Part shown: one piece after another, positions 1-9,963 of the stretch | Position numbering within the stretch: the first letter of the stretch is position 1 | Layout of the letters: every line of letters starts with the position of its first letter | Source of the DNA: Hyphomicrobiales bacterium | GTDB lineage: Bacteria; Pseudomonadota; Alphaproteobacteria; Rhizobiales; Xanthobacteraceae | Assembly: GCA_027307405.1 (NCBI GenBank) | Contig: DAHUXA010000020.1 | Location: forward strand, 1 to 34,887 | Direction of reading: 5' to 3' | Length of the DNA: 34,887 nucleotides | Translations under genes and position numbers: made by a program | The notes under the pieces: model-generated | What the model was told of the DNA's origin: nothing | The model's input: the letters and a program-made list of their open reading frames with translations, nothing else | Database searches by the model: none

Positions 1-8
1 GTCGCGGC

Positions 9-1565
9 TTGCGCTGGAGCGCCCTGGGCCTAACAGCCTTCATTGTTATCGCCGCATTCCCTGGTAATGCGGACGCCCGCCGAGGGCACCGGCCCCGGTC
101 CGACTCGGCCGAAAGTTACCAGCCGTCCTATGCCTCCATTGTTGTGGACGCGAATTCAGGCGCCGTGATGCAGGCGACCAACGCCGACAGCCCGCGCCAT
201 CCGGCGTCGCTCACCAAAATAATGACCCTCTACCTGCTTTTCGAGCGATTGGAGCAGGGCAAGATCAAGCTAACCACCGACTTACCGGTGTCGGCTCACG
301 CCGCCGTACAAGCCCCCTCAAAGCTTGGACTCAAGCCAGGAGAGACGATTCGTGTCGAAACGGCGATCCGCGCCATCGTTACAAAGTCGGCTAACGACGT
401 CGCGGTCATTGTGGCCGAAGCACTCGGTGGCGATGAACCGGGCTTTGCCAGGCTGATGACAGCAAAAGCGAAGGCGCTCGGTATGACGCAGACTGTCTAC
501 CGAAACGCTTCGGGTCTACCGGACGACCAACAAATCACGAGCGCGCGCGATCAGGCCATTCTCGGCCGCGCCATTCAGGATCGATTTCCAAATTATTATC
601 AGTATTTCGCGACCCGAACTTTCGATTTCCGGGGCAAGTCAATCCGGAACCACAATCATTTGCTCGGGGTCATTGACGGCGTCGATGGCATCAAGACCGG
701 CTACATTCACGATTCCGGATTTAACATCGTAACCTCAATCCGACGTGCCAACCATCATATCGTGGCAGTCGTGTTTGGTGGCCGCAGTGCCGAGGCGCGC
801 GACGCTCGCGTACGGAGCCTGATCGACAACAATATCAATATCGCTGCGGTCAAGCGGACTGCTCCGCCCGTCGTTGAAGGATGGGACACCGCAGTAGCGC
901 GAAAGGACGGCAAGGAAGATGACCGAACCGGTTCGTCACCCGTCCGCGTTGCATCAGCTGCACCACCGGCGACGGATGCACCGACGCCCGGTTCCACGGA
1001 GCCGATAAAGCCGAACGCGGTGAAAACCGTCGCTGTGCATCCCGGCACCATGTATACGGCCTCGCTGTCGCCGCTGCCGTCAGATAGTCGACAACTCACG
1101 CCGGCACCGGCGATCGCCACCGCGACAACCATCACGACCATCAACACGGTCAGAAGCGAGCCGCCGGCGACTGCTGCCGTACCCTCTTCGCCTCCGCCTG
1201 CTCCACCTCCGCCTGCTTCACCGCCGACCGCCAAGCCTATCGCAGCGCCGGAAAAAGTTGCGTCTGCTGGAACCAGCATTCCGCTGCCGGCGGCGCCTAT
1301 CGAATCCACCGCTAAAGCGCGTAGCGGCTGGATTATTCAGGTCGGCGCCCTGCCCGACGAGAAGGAAGCCAAGCAGCGTTTGGAGACGGCGCAAAGCAAG
1401 GCCAGGAATCTCCTCGGCAAGGCCGATTCCTTCACGGAACGGGTTGAGAAGGGCGACAAAGTTCTCTTTCGCGCGCGCTTTGCCGGGCTGGAAAAAGATC
1501 AGGCAGAAGCTGCCTGCAAGCACCTAAAACGCACGGAAATACCGTGCATACTGCTGAAAAACTGA
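9..1565 (+). CDS. dacA: D-alanyl-D-alanine carboxypeptidase (PBP5/6-like, peptidase S11) with C-terminal SPOR domain
   Basis: N-terminal hydrophobic segment; SLTKIMT (SxxK), KSANDVAV (SxN) and DGIKTGYI (KTG) motifs; Pro/Ala-rich linker; C-terminal SPOR-like GWIIQVGALPDEKEAKQRLE. Start is at the window edge and may lie upstream. Confidence 0.9.
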   Translation: MRWSALGLTAFIVIAAFPGNADARRGHRPRSDSAESYQPSYASIVVDANSGAVMQATNADSPRHPASLTKIMTLYLLFERLEQGKIKLTTDLPVSAHAAVQAPSKLGLKPGETIRVETAIRAIVTKSANDVAVIVAEALGGDEPGFARLMTAKAKALGMTQTVYRNASGLPDDQQITSARDQAILGRAIQDRFPNYYQYFATRTFDFRGKSIRNHNHLLGVIDGVDGIKTGYIHDSGFNIVTSIRRANHHIVAVVFGGRSAEARDARVRSLIDNNINIAAVKRTAPPVVEGWDTAVARKDGKEDDRTGSSPVRVASAAPPATDAPTPGSTEPIKPNAVKTVAVHPGTMYTASLSPLPSDSRQLTPAPAIATATTITTINTVRSEPPATAAVPSSPPPAPPPPASPPTAKPIAAPEKVASAGTSIPLPAAPIESTAKARSGWIIQVGALPDEKEAKQRLETAQSKARNLLGKADSFTERVEKGDKVLFRARFAGLEKDQAEAACKHLKRTEIPCILLKN

Positions 1566-1631
1566 CAAATAAGACAATAACAGGGATGCGCAACGTTCAG
1601 GAGCCACTGATGGTGGAGTTTGTGGAGTACC

Positions 1632-2333
1632 TCAGTGATGGCGGCGAAGAAGGATTTCCTTGGCTTCATTGATACGGGCCGCGAGATACGTCGAGCCCCC
1701 TTGGTCGGGATGCAGTTTCTTCATCAGCGTGCGATGCGCGCGGCTGATGTCCTCGGCGCTCGCGCCGGACTGCAGGCCAAGGATCTCATAGGCCTCTTGT
1801 TCCGACATTTTTCCGCTGCTCGACGCACGCCGCCCAGATGTCGCGTCCGCCTGCGCGTGCTCACTCCAGCTGGGGTCCCGGCGGTCAAGATAAGCCACAA
1901 GTAGCGCCCGACTTTCTTCGTCTACTTCACTGAGCATCGCCGTCAGTGTCGTCACATCCAGGCGCTCAAGCTCGGTGCCTTGATGACGGCCCGCGAGAAC
2001 ATGTCCGCGCATAGCGCCGCTATCGTGATCGAGTTCCATCTCGAAGTAGGCGGAACGCACGCGCGAGGTTTGTCCTGAACTTTTCTGCGTGCGTGCGGAA
2101 AATCCGGCCGGCCCAAACGGCACCCATCCAAGCAGTCCGAGCCCAAAAGCGCCGAGGGGAACGGCGATGCCTATTTCGCCACGCAACCCCAGGAAAACGG
2201 CAAATCCAAGCGATAGCAGTCCGCCACCGATCTTCGTTACGCGCACGGCAACCTTCGGATCGACTTTGGAAATGACATTGAGTGCCCACAAGACGAGCAC
2301 CAGCACAACCACACCGAAAATGAGAGCGGGCAT
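1632..2333 (-). CDS. Membrane-anchored J-domain (DnaJ-like) protein
   Basis: N-terminal TM segments; C-terminal J domain with HPD motif (EAYEILGLQSGASAEDISRAHRTLMKKLHPDQGGS). Confidence 0.9.
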   Translation of the reverse strand: MPALIFGVVVLVLVLWALNVISKVDPKVAVRVTKIGGGLLSLGFAVFLGLRGEIGIAVPLGAFGLGLLGWVPFGPAGFSARTQKSSGQTSRVRSAYFEMELDHDSGAMRGHVLAGRHQGTELERLDVTTLTAMLSEVDEESRALLVAYLDRRDPSWSEHAQADATSGRRASSSGKMSEQEAYEILGLQSGASAEDISRAHRTLMKKLHPDQGGSTYLAARINEAKEILLRRHH

Positions 2334-2335
2334 GA

Positions 2336-3046
2336 CTACTTCAGCTGGGCCAGCAGCTTCTGGGCGCCAGACGACCGCTTCGCCGACAAATCCGTGAGCG
2401 CCTTGATGCCGCCGGCGGCATAAGCTGCAACTGCACGCAATAGTTCACCAAGCTGATGGGCCGAGCCGGCATCGAACCGGCAATAAGCTCCGCGCGACAG
2501 GCGTGCAATCTCGCGATAAGCATTCTCTGCCACCGGTTCGTTGCCTTCCTGGAACATGAAAACTGGAACGCCGAACAAACCCAACTCCCCGGCTGACTGA
2601 CACAAACTGTCGATCGCCTCTTCCATCGCGTCACCGACGAATACGACGGCCTGTACCTTCTGACGGGCATATTCCTGCCGAGCGTGGCTCAGGACTTTGC
2701 CGATCTGAGTCTGGCCACCCCGGCAATCGATGCGCGACATCAGTTCGGCAAGGTGATCGCTCCCTGCGACCCAACCGGAAGCACGGCATTCGTTCAAGCC
2801 GCGAAAATAAACGAGTTGAATGTCGAGCCCGCCAATACTTGCCGCTTCGCGAAACATGTCCGCCTGCAGCGTGCAGGCCGTATCCCAGGTCGGTTGACGA
2901 CTCATGGTGGCGTCGAGGGCGAAAATGAGCCGCCCGCGGCCGCCCTGTGCCGTGGAAGGTCCAAGCGAACGCACCTGCTCGATAAAACTCGCGATATCCG
3001 GTCTGGACGAGACCGGCGCCGGGGTCCGTTTGGGATCTTTGCTCAT
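2336..3046 (-). CDS. VWA-domain (von Willebrand factor A-like) protein
   Basis: LIFALDATMSRQPTWD (MIDAS-like DxTxS), AVVFVGDAMEE; 2-nt gap to the J-domain gene. Confidence 0.75.
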   Translation of the reverse strand: MSKDPKRTPAPVSSRPDIASFIEQVRSLGPSTAQGGRGRLIFALDATMSRQPTWDTACTLQADMFREAASIGGLDIQLVYFRGLNECRASGWVAGSDHLAELMSRIDCRGGQTQIGKVLSHARQEYARQKVQAVVFVGDAMEEAIDSLCQSAGELGLFGVPVFMFQEGNEPVAENAYREIARLSRGAYCRFDAGSAHQLGELLRAVAAYAAGGIKALTDLSAKRSSGAQKLLAQLK

Positions 3047-3144
3047 GGCAAAATTCTACACCGAATTAACGATAGCTGCGCAGCCTTCTATGGCGCACAT
3101 CGTTAGATGGCGAGATTGGCCCCAGGATGCAAGTTCAGCGGGAT

Positions 3145-4083
3145 CTACGCGATAATATCGTGGACTTGTAACGGTTGGTCCATGACTGAGTACCATTCAG
3201 CCCGAGCGGCGGCGCGTCGTTTGCCATTCTCTGAAAGTGGAAGCTGAAGCGCGTTGAGCAACGCGATCACTTCCTCTCGAGCGGTCACATGCGACAGGTT
3301 CGGACGGGTCCCGAGAGTCTCTTCGTCAAGGTCATCAAGTGCGGTAAGTCCGCGCGGGAAGAATTCACGATAAACAACACGCTCGGCAAAACCCTCAACG
3401 CTGCGGAATCCCATCCGTTTCGACAATTCATTGATGCCGTCTCCAACCAGCCGTTTGTTGCGTGATGAAAGGCTGGAGAGACGATTGCGTACCACAACCC
3501 AGTCGGTGAGCTGGCCATCGACAAGACGCCGTTGTCGCCGCGCTTCGCGAACCATTTCGGCATAGTGGCTTTCACCCGTGACACTGAAATTGGTTGGATC
3601 GAGCGTGGCCAGGACGTCAAAATCAAGAAAACTGTCATTGAGCGGCGTCACCAGCGTGTCAGCCATGGAATGAGCAAGCCGCATCAGGTAAGTGTCAGAA
3701 CCCGGCGTATCGATCACCACCACATCATGAGTGTGCTCGATCGCGCTGACTGCTGCCGAAAAGTTCGTGAACTCCTGCGTTTCGTTTGCCTCCATCGAGT
3801 TGTTTTCCGCACGTGCTATGCAGTAGTGAGTGGGCAACTCAAGCGGAACGCGCGCACGCGCGGCCCAAGCCCGGCGGTTGTCAATGTAATGTGTGAAGCT
3901 TTGCTGACGCGAATCGAGATCGATGGTGGCAACGCGTTGTCCGGCCTTGAGGAGTGCGACCGCGATATGCAACGCCGTAGTGGATTTTCCCGAGCCACCT
4001 TTCTCGTTGCCGAGGACGACCACGTGTGCTGATTGAACTGTTTCCTGGATCGGTTGAATCAACATGCCCCCTCCGGCTGTCAA
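3145..4083 (-). CDS. mipZ: Division-plane positioning ATPase MipZ (ParA/MinD superfamily)
   Basis: Deviant Walker A VVLGNEKGGSGKSTTALHIAVALL, VVIDTPGSDTYL, DSFLDFDVLATLDP, WVVVRNRLSSLSSRNKR are typical of MipZ. Confidence 0.93.
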   Translation of the reverse strand: MTAGGGMLIQPIQETVQSAHVVVLGNEKGGSGKSTTALHIAVALLKAGQRVATIDLDSRQQSFTHYIDNRRAWAARARVPLELPTHYCIARAENNSMEANETQEFTNFSAAVSAIEHTHDVVVIDTPGSDTYLMRLAHSMADTLVTPLNDSFLDFDVLATLDPTNFSVTGESHYAEMVREARRQRRLVDGQLTDWVVVRNRLSSLSSRNKRLVGDGINELSKRMGFRSVEGFAERVVYREFFPRGLTALDDLDEETLGTRPNLSHVTAREEVIALLNALQLPLSENGKRRAAARAEWYSVMDQPLQVHDIIA

Positions 4084-4209
4084 TTCTCAAAATATTAGCA
4101 TGCGTTAGTCAAGTTAAACCCAACCTAACAATGAATTTGCTTGGACGTATTCCACTTGCACTGTAGGTCGTATTCCGGTTTTGCAATAATTCGTCGACAG
4201 GCCCCATTT

Positions 4210-5061
4210 ATGGCAAACCGCCTTAAAATTGTACGTACCGTGCCCTCCCTTCGCCGGGCGTTGGAACCCTATCGCAGGGCGCGCGCGCACATTGCGCTCG
4301 TGCCGACAATGGGCGCGCTGCATCGTGGCCACATGGCGCTGGTGAGCGAAGCACGGCGGCGCGCGAAATGTGTGGTGGTGTCAATTTTCGTTAATCCGAC
4401 GCAATTTGCGCCGCATGAGGATTTCGCCAGCTACCCGCGCAACTTTGCGACCGACCTCAGAGTGTTGCGCGAGGCTAAAATCGATCTTGTTTGGGCGCCG
4501 TCGGTTGAGGACATGTATCCGGATGGCTTTGCAACGCGCGTTATGCCGGAAGGCGCCGCCAAGGTCGGCCTCGAGGATGAGTTTCGCCCCCATTTCTTTG
4601 GGGGCGTTGCGACCGTCGTAGCGAAACTATTTACGCAAGTTTCGCCTGATTTCGCACTATTTGGCCAAAAGGACTACCAGCAGCTGCGCGTAGTCACCCA
4701 GATGGCCAAGGATCTGGATATGCCGGTCAAGGTGATAGGTGTCCCGACTGTGCGCGAATCGGACGGGTTGGCGCTTTCCTCGCGTAATGCGTACCTTTCG
4801 GTGGCCGAGCGCGCGGTGGCTCCAATGCTTCATCGAGTCCTCAAGCAGTGCGCCAACCGCATAAAAAATGGCGAAAAAGTCGATCATGTGCTGAACGTGG
4901 GGCGAATTGAGATCGACCTTGCCGGTTTCGTACTCGATTACCTCGAGGCCCGTCACGCGCTTTCCCTTGCCCCGATCGAATCGTCCAAAGACGGCCCGAT
5001 CCGATTGCTCGTGGCCGCCAAGCTCGGCAAGACCCGGCTGATCGACAACGTCGCGGTCTAG
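4210..5061 (+). CDS. panC: Pantothenate synthetase (pantoate-beta-alanine ligase)
   Basis: [53 protein letters not shown]. Start moved from 4141 to [11 protein letters not shown]. Confidence 0.96.
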   Translation: MANRLKIVRTVPSLRRALEPYRRARAHIALVPTMGALHRGHMALVSEARRRAKCVVVSIFVNPTQFAPHEDFASYPRNFATDLRVLREAKIDLVWAPSVEDMYPDGFATRVMPEGAAKVGLEDEFRPHFFGGVATVVAKLFTQVSPDFALFGQKDYQQLRVVTQMAKDLDMPVKVIGVPTVRESDGLALSSRNAYLSVAERAVAPMLHRVLKQCANRIKNGEKVDHVLNVGRIEIDLAGFVLDYLEARHALSLAPIESSKDGPIRLLVAAKLGKTRLIDNVAV

Positions 5062-5495
5062 AGCAACCCAAGTTCGCGCAATTCGCGACGCATGGCTTCC
5101 GGCATCCTCGCAGCACCAGGCGCAGCGCGCGAGAGGTCGCGGGGCGCTTCTTTCGTCTCCAGATAGCGCCAACCTTGAAATGCCGCGCGCGGTCGCGGCT
5201 CTACCAGCACCAGCTTACCGTCGAGAATGACCCTGCAACGGCCAATACCGTCCTTATCGGTAAAAGGACGGATATCGAGAATGCGTTCCCGGCAGGTGAT
5301 CTGCCCACGAATCACCCAATATAAAGAGCCGCCGCTCGTGAGTTCGTCGGCGCGTTTGGGCACCATGCGGGTCGTATGAATGTGCTCGGACTTCTGCCCG
5401 CGCCGTTTCTTCTCTTTCAGCTTCTGTTTAATCCAATCCTCAAGATCGGCGACTGAATCGCAGCCGACACAAAGTTTGATAAGATGCAGGGACAT
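5058..5495 (-). CDS. DUF1489 family protein
   Basis: [21 protein letters not shown]...[21 protein letters not shown] resembles the alphaproteobacterial DUF1489 family; recognised from memory. Confidence 0.8.
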   Translation of the reverse strand: MSLHLIKLCVGCDSVADLEDWIKQKLKEKKRRGQKSEHIHTTRMVPKRADELTSGGSLYWVIRGQITCRERILDIRPFTDKDGIGRCRVILDGKLVLVEPRPRAAFQGWRYLETKEAPRDLSRAAPGAARMPEAMRRELRELGLL

Positions 5496-5509
5496 TGCCG
5501 AATTCCAAC

Positions 5510-7480
5510 TTATTCGTTCGATTTCTGCGCCTGCGCAATGCGCATAACTTTTGTACCTTCAGCAACCTGCGCATCTTGACCAATTGCAATATCGGCGACG
5601 ATGCCATCAGTTGGCGCCACGAGCGTGTGCTCCATCTTCATTGCCTCGATAATGGCGACACGTTGGCCGCGGGTGACCCGAGCGCCCTGCTCCACCAGGA
5701 TACTGAGCACCCTGCCATGCATGGGCGCCCGCACAACCCCGCTTTTGTCTTGATCCCCAGCCTCATCGAGGGCCATGTCACGCAGGGTCACCTTGGTTTG
5801 GTGCCCATTGCGCACGACGTAGGCGCCACCCTGATCGGTCACCACCACTGCGTCCTGTGCCGGGGTGTTGTCGTCGATGACAACTGTATGGCCGTGCGGA
5901 CCATAGGTAACTTGGGCTGCCAGCGTCTCATCTTCGACGACGACAGGCACCTCTAGCCTTCGCGCACCCGACAATTGAAAGGCATCAACCTCGTCCCAAG
6001 GTGAAGGTGGTCGGTCGGGCTCGGTCTCGCGCGCGGCAGCCAAGCGGACCAGTTCCTGCTCCAGCAACTCTTGCGCACCCAGTGCGGCTGCGGCTCGGTC
6101 GAGCGCACGGGGTGCCGCCCCGAGCTCATTGAGATTGCGATCGATAAAGCCGGTATCAAATTCGCCCTTGCGAAATCCAGGCGCACGACAAAGTGCCGCC
6201 AGAAACCCCGCATTATTACGTGGGCCAACCACGACAGTGCGATCGAGCGCGTCGGCGAGCCGATCAAGCGCCGCTGCGCGCGTCTTTTCATGGACGATGA
6301 GTTTGGCGATCATCGGGTCATAAAATGGCGTCACCTCGTCGCCAGTCTCCACGCCGCTGTCGACCCGAAGACCCTCCGCCTCGGGGAACTGCAATGCGAT
6401 CAAACGACCCGTGGACGGCAGGAAGCCTCGTTCGGGGTCTTCCGCATAGAGGCGCGCTTCAACGGCGTGGCCATCGAGCCCGACTTGAGGTTGCGAGAGT
6501 GGCAACTTTTCACCAGCGGCAATTCGGAATTGCCACTCCACCAAATCAAGTCCTGTGATTGCTTCGGTCACCGGATGCTCGACTTGTAGCCGCGTATTCA
6601 TCTCCATGAACCAGAATCGGTCGGTTTTGAGTCCGTTCGCACCTTCCGCGATAAATTCAACCGTACCGGCGCCGACATACCCTGCGGCTTTTGCCGCCGC
6701 CACCGCTGCCGCGCCCATCGCGGTGCGTAATTGCTTGCTCATTCCGGGTGCGGGCGCCTCTTCGATCACCTTCTGATGACGCCGCTGCAGCGAACAGTCG
6801 CGCTCATTGAGGTGAATGGCGTTACCCTGCTTGTCAGCAAAGATTTGCAGTTCGATATGTCGTGGACTCGCCACGTATTTTTCAATCAATACGCGCCCGT
6901 CACCGAAAGCGGCTTTGGCTTCACGCTGGGCGCTTTCAAGCGCGGAATCGAATTCGGCGTGGCGCTCCACGCGCCGCATACCTTTGCCACCACCGCCGGC
7001 CACTGCCTTTATCAGCACTGGATAGCCGATCTCGTAGGCTTTCTGTTTGAGGAATTTGGGCTCCTGCAACTCGCCGTGATAGCCAGGGACCACAGGTACG
7101 CCGGCCTTCTCCATTAAAGCCTTGGCGCGATCTTTCAGACCCATGGCTCGGATTGCCCGCACCGGCGGGCCGACAAAGGCGATGCCCGCGTCGACGCAGG
7201 CTTGCGCGAAATCCGCATTTTCAGAAAGGAAGCCATAACCCGGATGAATGCACTCCGCGCGCGCGGATTTGGCCGCGGAAATTAGTCTATCGATTGATAG
7301 GTAGCTCTGCGCGGCTGGGGACGGCCCGATCGGGGCCGCCTCATCGCAAAGCCGTACATGCAGGCTTCTCGCGTCAGCGTCCGAATAGACCGCAATCGTG
7401 CGCAGTCCGAGCCGCTTAGCGGTGCGAGCAATGCGGCAGGCAATCTCGCCCCGATTGGCGATGAGTACGGATTTAAACAT
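5510..7480 (-). CDS. mccA: Methylcrotonyl-CoA carboxylase alpha subunit (biotin carboxylase plus biotin carboxyl carrier)
   Basis: MFKSVLIANRGEIACRI, AVAGGGGKGMRRV, FMEMNTRLQVEHPVTE, biotinylation motif EAMKMEHTLVAP. ORF extends to 7504; start at MFKSV preferred. Confidence 0.88.
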   Translation of the reverse strand: MFKSVLIANRGEIACRIARTAKRLGLRTIAVYSDADARSLHVRLCDEAAPIGPSPAAQSYLSIDRLISAAKSARAECIHPGYGFLSENADFAQACVDAGIAFVGPPVRAIRAMGLKDRAKALMEKAGVPVVPGYHGELQEPKFLKQKAYEIGYPVLIKAVAGGGGKGMRRVERHAEFDSALESAQREAKAAFGDGRVLIEKYVASPRHIELQIFADKQGNAIHLNERDCSLQRRHQKVIEEAPAPGMSKQLRTAMGAAAVAAAKAAGYVGAGTVEFIAEGANGLKTDRFWFMEMNTRLQVEHPVTEAITGLDLVEWQFRIAAGEKLPLSQPQVGLDGHAVEARLYAEDPERGFLPSTGRLIALQFPEAEGLRVDSGVETGDEVTPFYDPMIAKLIVHEKTRAAALDRLADALDRTVVVGPRNNAGFLAALCRAPGFRKGEFDTGFIDRNLNELGAAPRALDRAAAALGAQELLEQELVRLAAARETEPDRPPSPWDEVDAFQLSGARRLEVPVVVEDETLAAQVTYGPHGHTVVIDDNTPAQDAVVVTDQGGAYVVRNGHQTKVTLRDMALDEAGDQDKSGVVRAPMHGRVLSILVEQGARVTRGQRVAIIEAMKMEHTLVAPTDGIVADIAIGQDAQVAEGTKVMRIAQAQKSNE

Positions 7481-7506
7481 GTGGGCTCGCGTCGATCGGC
7501 CCAATA

Positions 7507-8475
7507 CTAGCGCGCTGGCGGGGGTGCCGCTTGGGCCTGTGGACGTTTGGGCGGCGCTGAATGATTGCCGGCGGGCTTATCGGCGCCAGCCTGGGCATTG
7601 GCGGTCCCCGCCTGGTCTTTCGGCGGAGGAGGCTCGGCATTCATAATGCTAACCGGCGGAATAGAGGCGGCCGAGGGAAAGTCGTAGCGGCTGTCGACTG
7701 GATGACCAGTCGCTGGCGCCCCCACGGCACTCGCAACGGATGGCAATACCGTGGCGGACGTCGGCGGTTGTTTCTCGGCTGGAGGTTCAGATTTGGCCCA
7801 AGCCGGTGCATATCGGGCGACATAGGTGTCGAAGGCCTGAACCTTCAGATTGGCCTTGAGCGCGCCAGTATCCTGAAACATTTCAAAAGCCGCGCAGCGT
7901 TCCGTGGTGCAGCCGTCGCGCATAGCCAAAACATGGGCAGCAATCCCATAACGATCGAGTTCAATCGCGCGGCGCGCGGTAGCGAAAGCGGCCAGTAAGT
8001 CATGATCGCCACGCTGGGCAACTGCGAATACGTCAGACAGCAAGGAAAGTCGCGCGGTGATATAAGCGACCGCTCTCGCCGTGCTTTGCGGGTCCGCGAA
8101 TACTGCTTGCTCGCAAGCGTTTTCGACCTGCTCGCCGGCAACGCCATCGAGGCATGCCAGGGGCGACCCCGGGGCGATTGCATTCATACTGAGCTGCGAA
8201 TCGCGTTGAAGCAGCGCGCGTTGTTCCGCTGTGCGTTCGTTCATTGCCAGGCGGTCGATAATGCCAACCGCAGCAAGCGCGCAGACCACGATGACAGACA
8301 GTGGGAGCAACAGGCGCAACCCGTCGCCGCGGGCGGCGCGGCGAACAGCCATCACCACCATTACAAGAAACAACGCTGCCAGGGCGCCCGCGACAGGCGC
8401 AGGCACGACCAGCGGTGTTGAAAGCAGTCCGCTCATAGACGTACTGTCGACAATTGGCATAGGCCTCGAGCCCAA
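7507..8475 (-). CDS. Conserved hypothetical protein, two N-terminal TM segments, Cys pairs, Pro-rich C-terminus
   Basis: Long ORF, TM segments VAGALAALFLVMVVMAV and LLLPLSVIVVCALAAVG; ACLDG/NACEQ and DGCTTERCAAF cysteines. Start uncertain. Confidence 0.7.
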   Translation of the reverse strand: MGSRPMPIVDSTSMSGLLSTPLVVPAPVAGALAALFLVMVVMAVRRAARGDGLRLLLPLSVIVVCALAAVGIIDRLAMNERTAEQRALLQRDSQLSMNAIAPGSPLACLDGVAGEQVENACEQAVFADPQSTARAVAYITARLSLLSDVFAVAQRGDHDLLAAFATARRAIELDRYGIAAHVLAMRDGCTTERCAAFEMFQDTGALKANLKVQAFDTYVARYAPAWAKSEPPAEKQPPTSATVLPSVASAVGAPATGHPVDSRYDFPSAASIPPVSIMNAEPPPPKDQAGTANAQAGADKPAGNHSAPPKRPQAQAAPPPAR

Positions 8476-8500
8476 GAGTACGTTTAATGAAATCCTGCGT

Positions 8501-9463
8501 TTACTGGATCTTGGCTCCCGAGGCTTTTACCACATTGGCCCATTTTTCGATGTCCTTGCGCAGGTAGGCGTCAAATTCCTCCGGTGTCTTCACCAGCGGA
8601 ACCGCACCTTGTTTGAGCCAAGCCGTCTTAACTTCAGGGTTATTGAGAACTTTGTTGATGCTTGTATTCAGGAAAGTGATGATTTCCTTTGGGGTGCCCT
8701 TAGGCGCCATCACGCCCAGCCAGATCGTCGCCTCATAGCCGGGAACCGTTTCTGCGATCGTTGGCAGGTCCGGCGTAAGCTCCGAGCGCGTCAGACCGGT
8801 CGTGCCCAACGCACGCACCTGCCCGCCCTTTGCGAGTGCGGACATGGTGGTCACTGCGTCGAACATCATCTGAACAGTCCCGGAGATCACGCTATTGCGC
8901 GCGTCGCCCGAAGCCTTATGCGGCACGTGCACGATGTCGGTGCCGCTCATCGCCTTAAATAGCTCACCAGCCATATGATAGGGCGTGCCCGGACCGGACG
9001 AAGCGTAATTGAGTTTGCCCGGCTCCTTCTTCGCCAACTCGATAAACTCTTTGACGGTCTTGGCCGGAACGGACGGATGAACAACCATCAGCAAATCGGA
9101 ATAGTTGATTGTCGCAACCGGAACGAAATCACGCATCAACTGGAATGGCTTATTAGGCAGCAACGACTCGTTTGTCGTATGGGTATTTGACATCACCAGC
9201 AGCGTGTAGCCGTCGGGTGCAGCCTTGGCGACCGCATCAGTGCCGATAATCGATCCTGCGCCGGGGCGATCCTCAACCACAAAGCTCTGTTTGGTTTCGT
9301 CAGAGAGATGCTGGGCGAGCACACGGGCGTAGACGTCAGCGGGGCCTCCGGCTCCGAAGGGAACTATCATTTTGACAGGACGGTTCGGGTAGTTTTGCGC
9401 CGCGACCGGCAAAGTCAGAAAAATTGGCAATATCAATGCAGCCAGACGAAAAAACGCGCGCAT
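8501..9463 (-). CDS. Tripartite tricarboxylate transporter substrate-binding protein (Bug/TctC family)
   Basis: Signal peptide MRAFFRLAALILPIFLTLPVAAQ; YPNRPVKMIVPFGAGGPADVYAR, VVEDRPGAGSIIGTDAVAKAAPDGYTLL. Confidence 0.93.
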   Translation of the reverse strand: MRAFFRLAALILPIFLTLPVAAQNYPNRPVKMIVPFGAGGPADVYARVLAQHLSDETKQSFVVEDRPGAGSIIGTDAVAKAAPDGYTLLVMSNTHTTNESLLPNKPFQLMRDFVPVATINYSDLLMVVHPSVPAKTVKEFIELAKKEPGKLNYASSGPGTPYHMAGELFKAMSGTDIVHVPHKASGDARNSVISGTVQMMFDAVTTMSALAKGGQVRALGTTGLTRSELTPDLPTIAETVPGYEATIWLGVMAPKGTPKEIITFLNTSINKVLNNPEVKTAWLKQGAVPLVKTPEEFDAYLRKDIEKWANVVKASGAKIQ

Positions 9464-9536
9464 AAATCCTCCCCTTCGATGGCTCACTCAGTTTGATTAT
9501 AAGGTCGTGTTTCTTTTGTTTATTCCCAGACGCACT

Positions 9537-9872
9537 TTACGTCCCACCAGCCGACTTGAAGCTCGGCGCGAGATCGCTTGCCGCGGCAAACGCGCCTTTA
9601 GCTTCCACTGACGTGAGCGCCACAGTGGTTCGTAGACCGGTGACACCTCCGCCGCTTCCTGCCGCCAGCAGCACCGCCGCCATCTGAACATCATTCGGGA
9701 CTTCGGCGATGGTCAGAAAATCATATTCCCCGAACGTGAGATAATAGCCCAGCAGCCGGCCGCCGGCCTTCGATAACAAACGCGCCACTGAGTCAGCACG
9801 GTCCTCGGGCTTGACGATCATGCCCTTGATTGCGTCGCGCGTATAACGCCCCTGCGTGATGTAAATCGTCAT
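9537..9872 (-). CDS. GYD domain-containing protein
   Basis: MTIYITQGRYTRDAIKGMIVKPEDRAD...GGRLLGYYLTFGEYDFLTIAEVPND. Confidence 0.82.
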   Translation of the reverse strand: MTIYITQGRYTRDAIKGMIVKPEDRADSVARLLSKAGGRLLGYYLTFGEYDFLTIAEVPNDVQMAAVLLAAGSGGGVTGLRTTVALTSVEAKGAFAAASDLAPSFKSAGGT

Positions 9873-9963
9873 GCCCTGGCCTCCTGCCGTGCTACATCCG
9901 CGCTGTCCAGAGCATCATAAGGAAACGCCGAGGCAAAATCGCGACAGCGCATTGTTAGAGCGC

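Noticed and set aside
755-1309. 184-aa Gly/Ala/Val-rich ORF antisense to dacA
   Set aside because: Mirror of the Pro/Ala-rich linker codons; not a real protein.
8231-8962. 243-aa plus-strand ORF spanning the hypothetical/Bug gene boundary
   Set aside because: Antisense to two supported genes, no recognisable motif.
8501-9463. Bug/TctC receptor without TctA/TctB as evidence of a novel system
   Set aside because: Orphan Bug-type receptors are common in proteobacteria; nothing locally suggests a new system.
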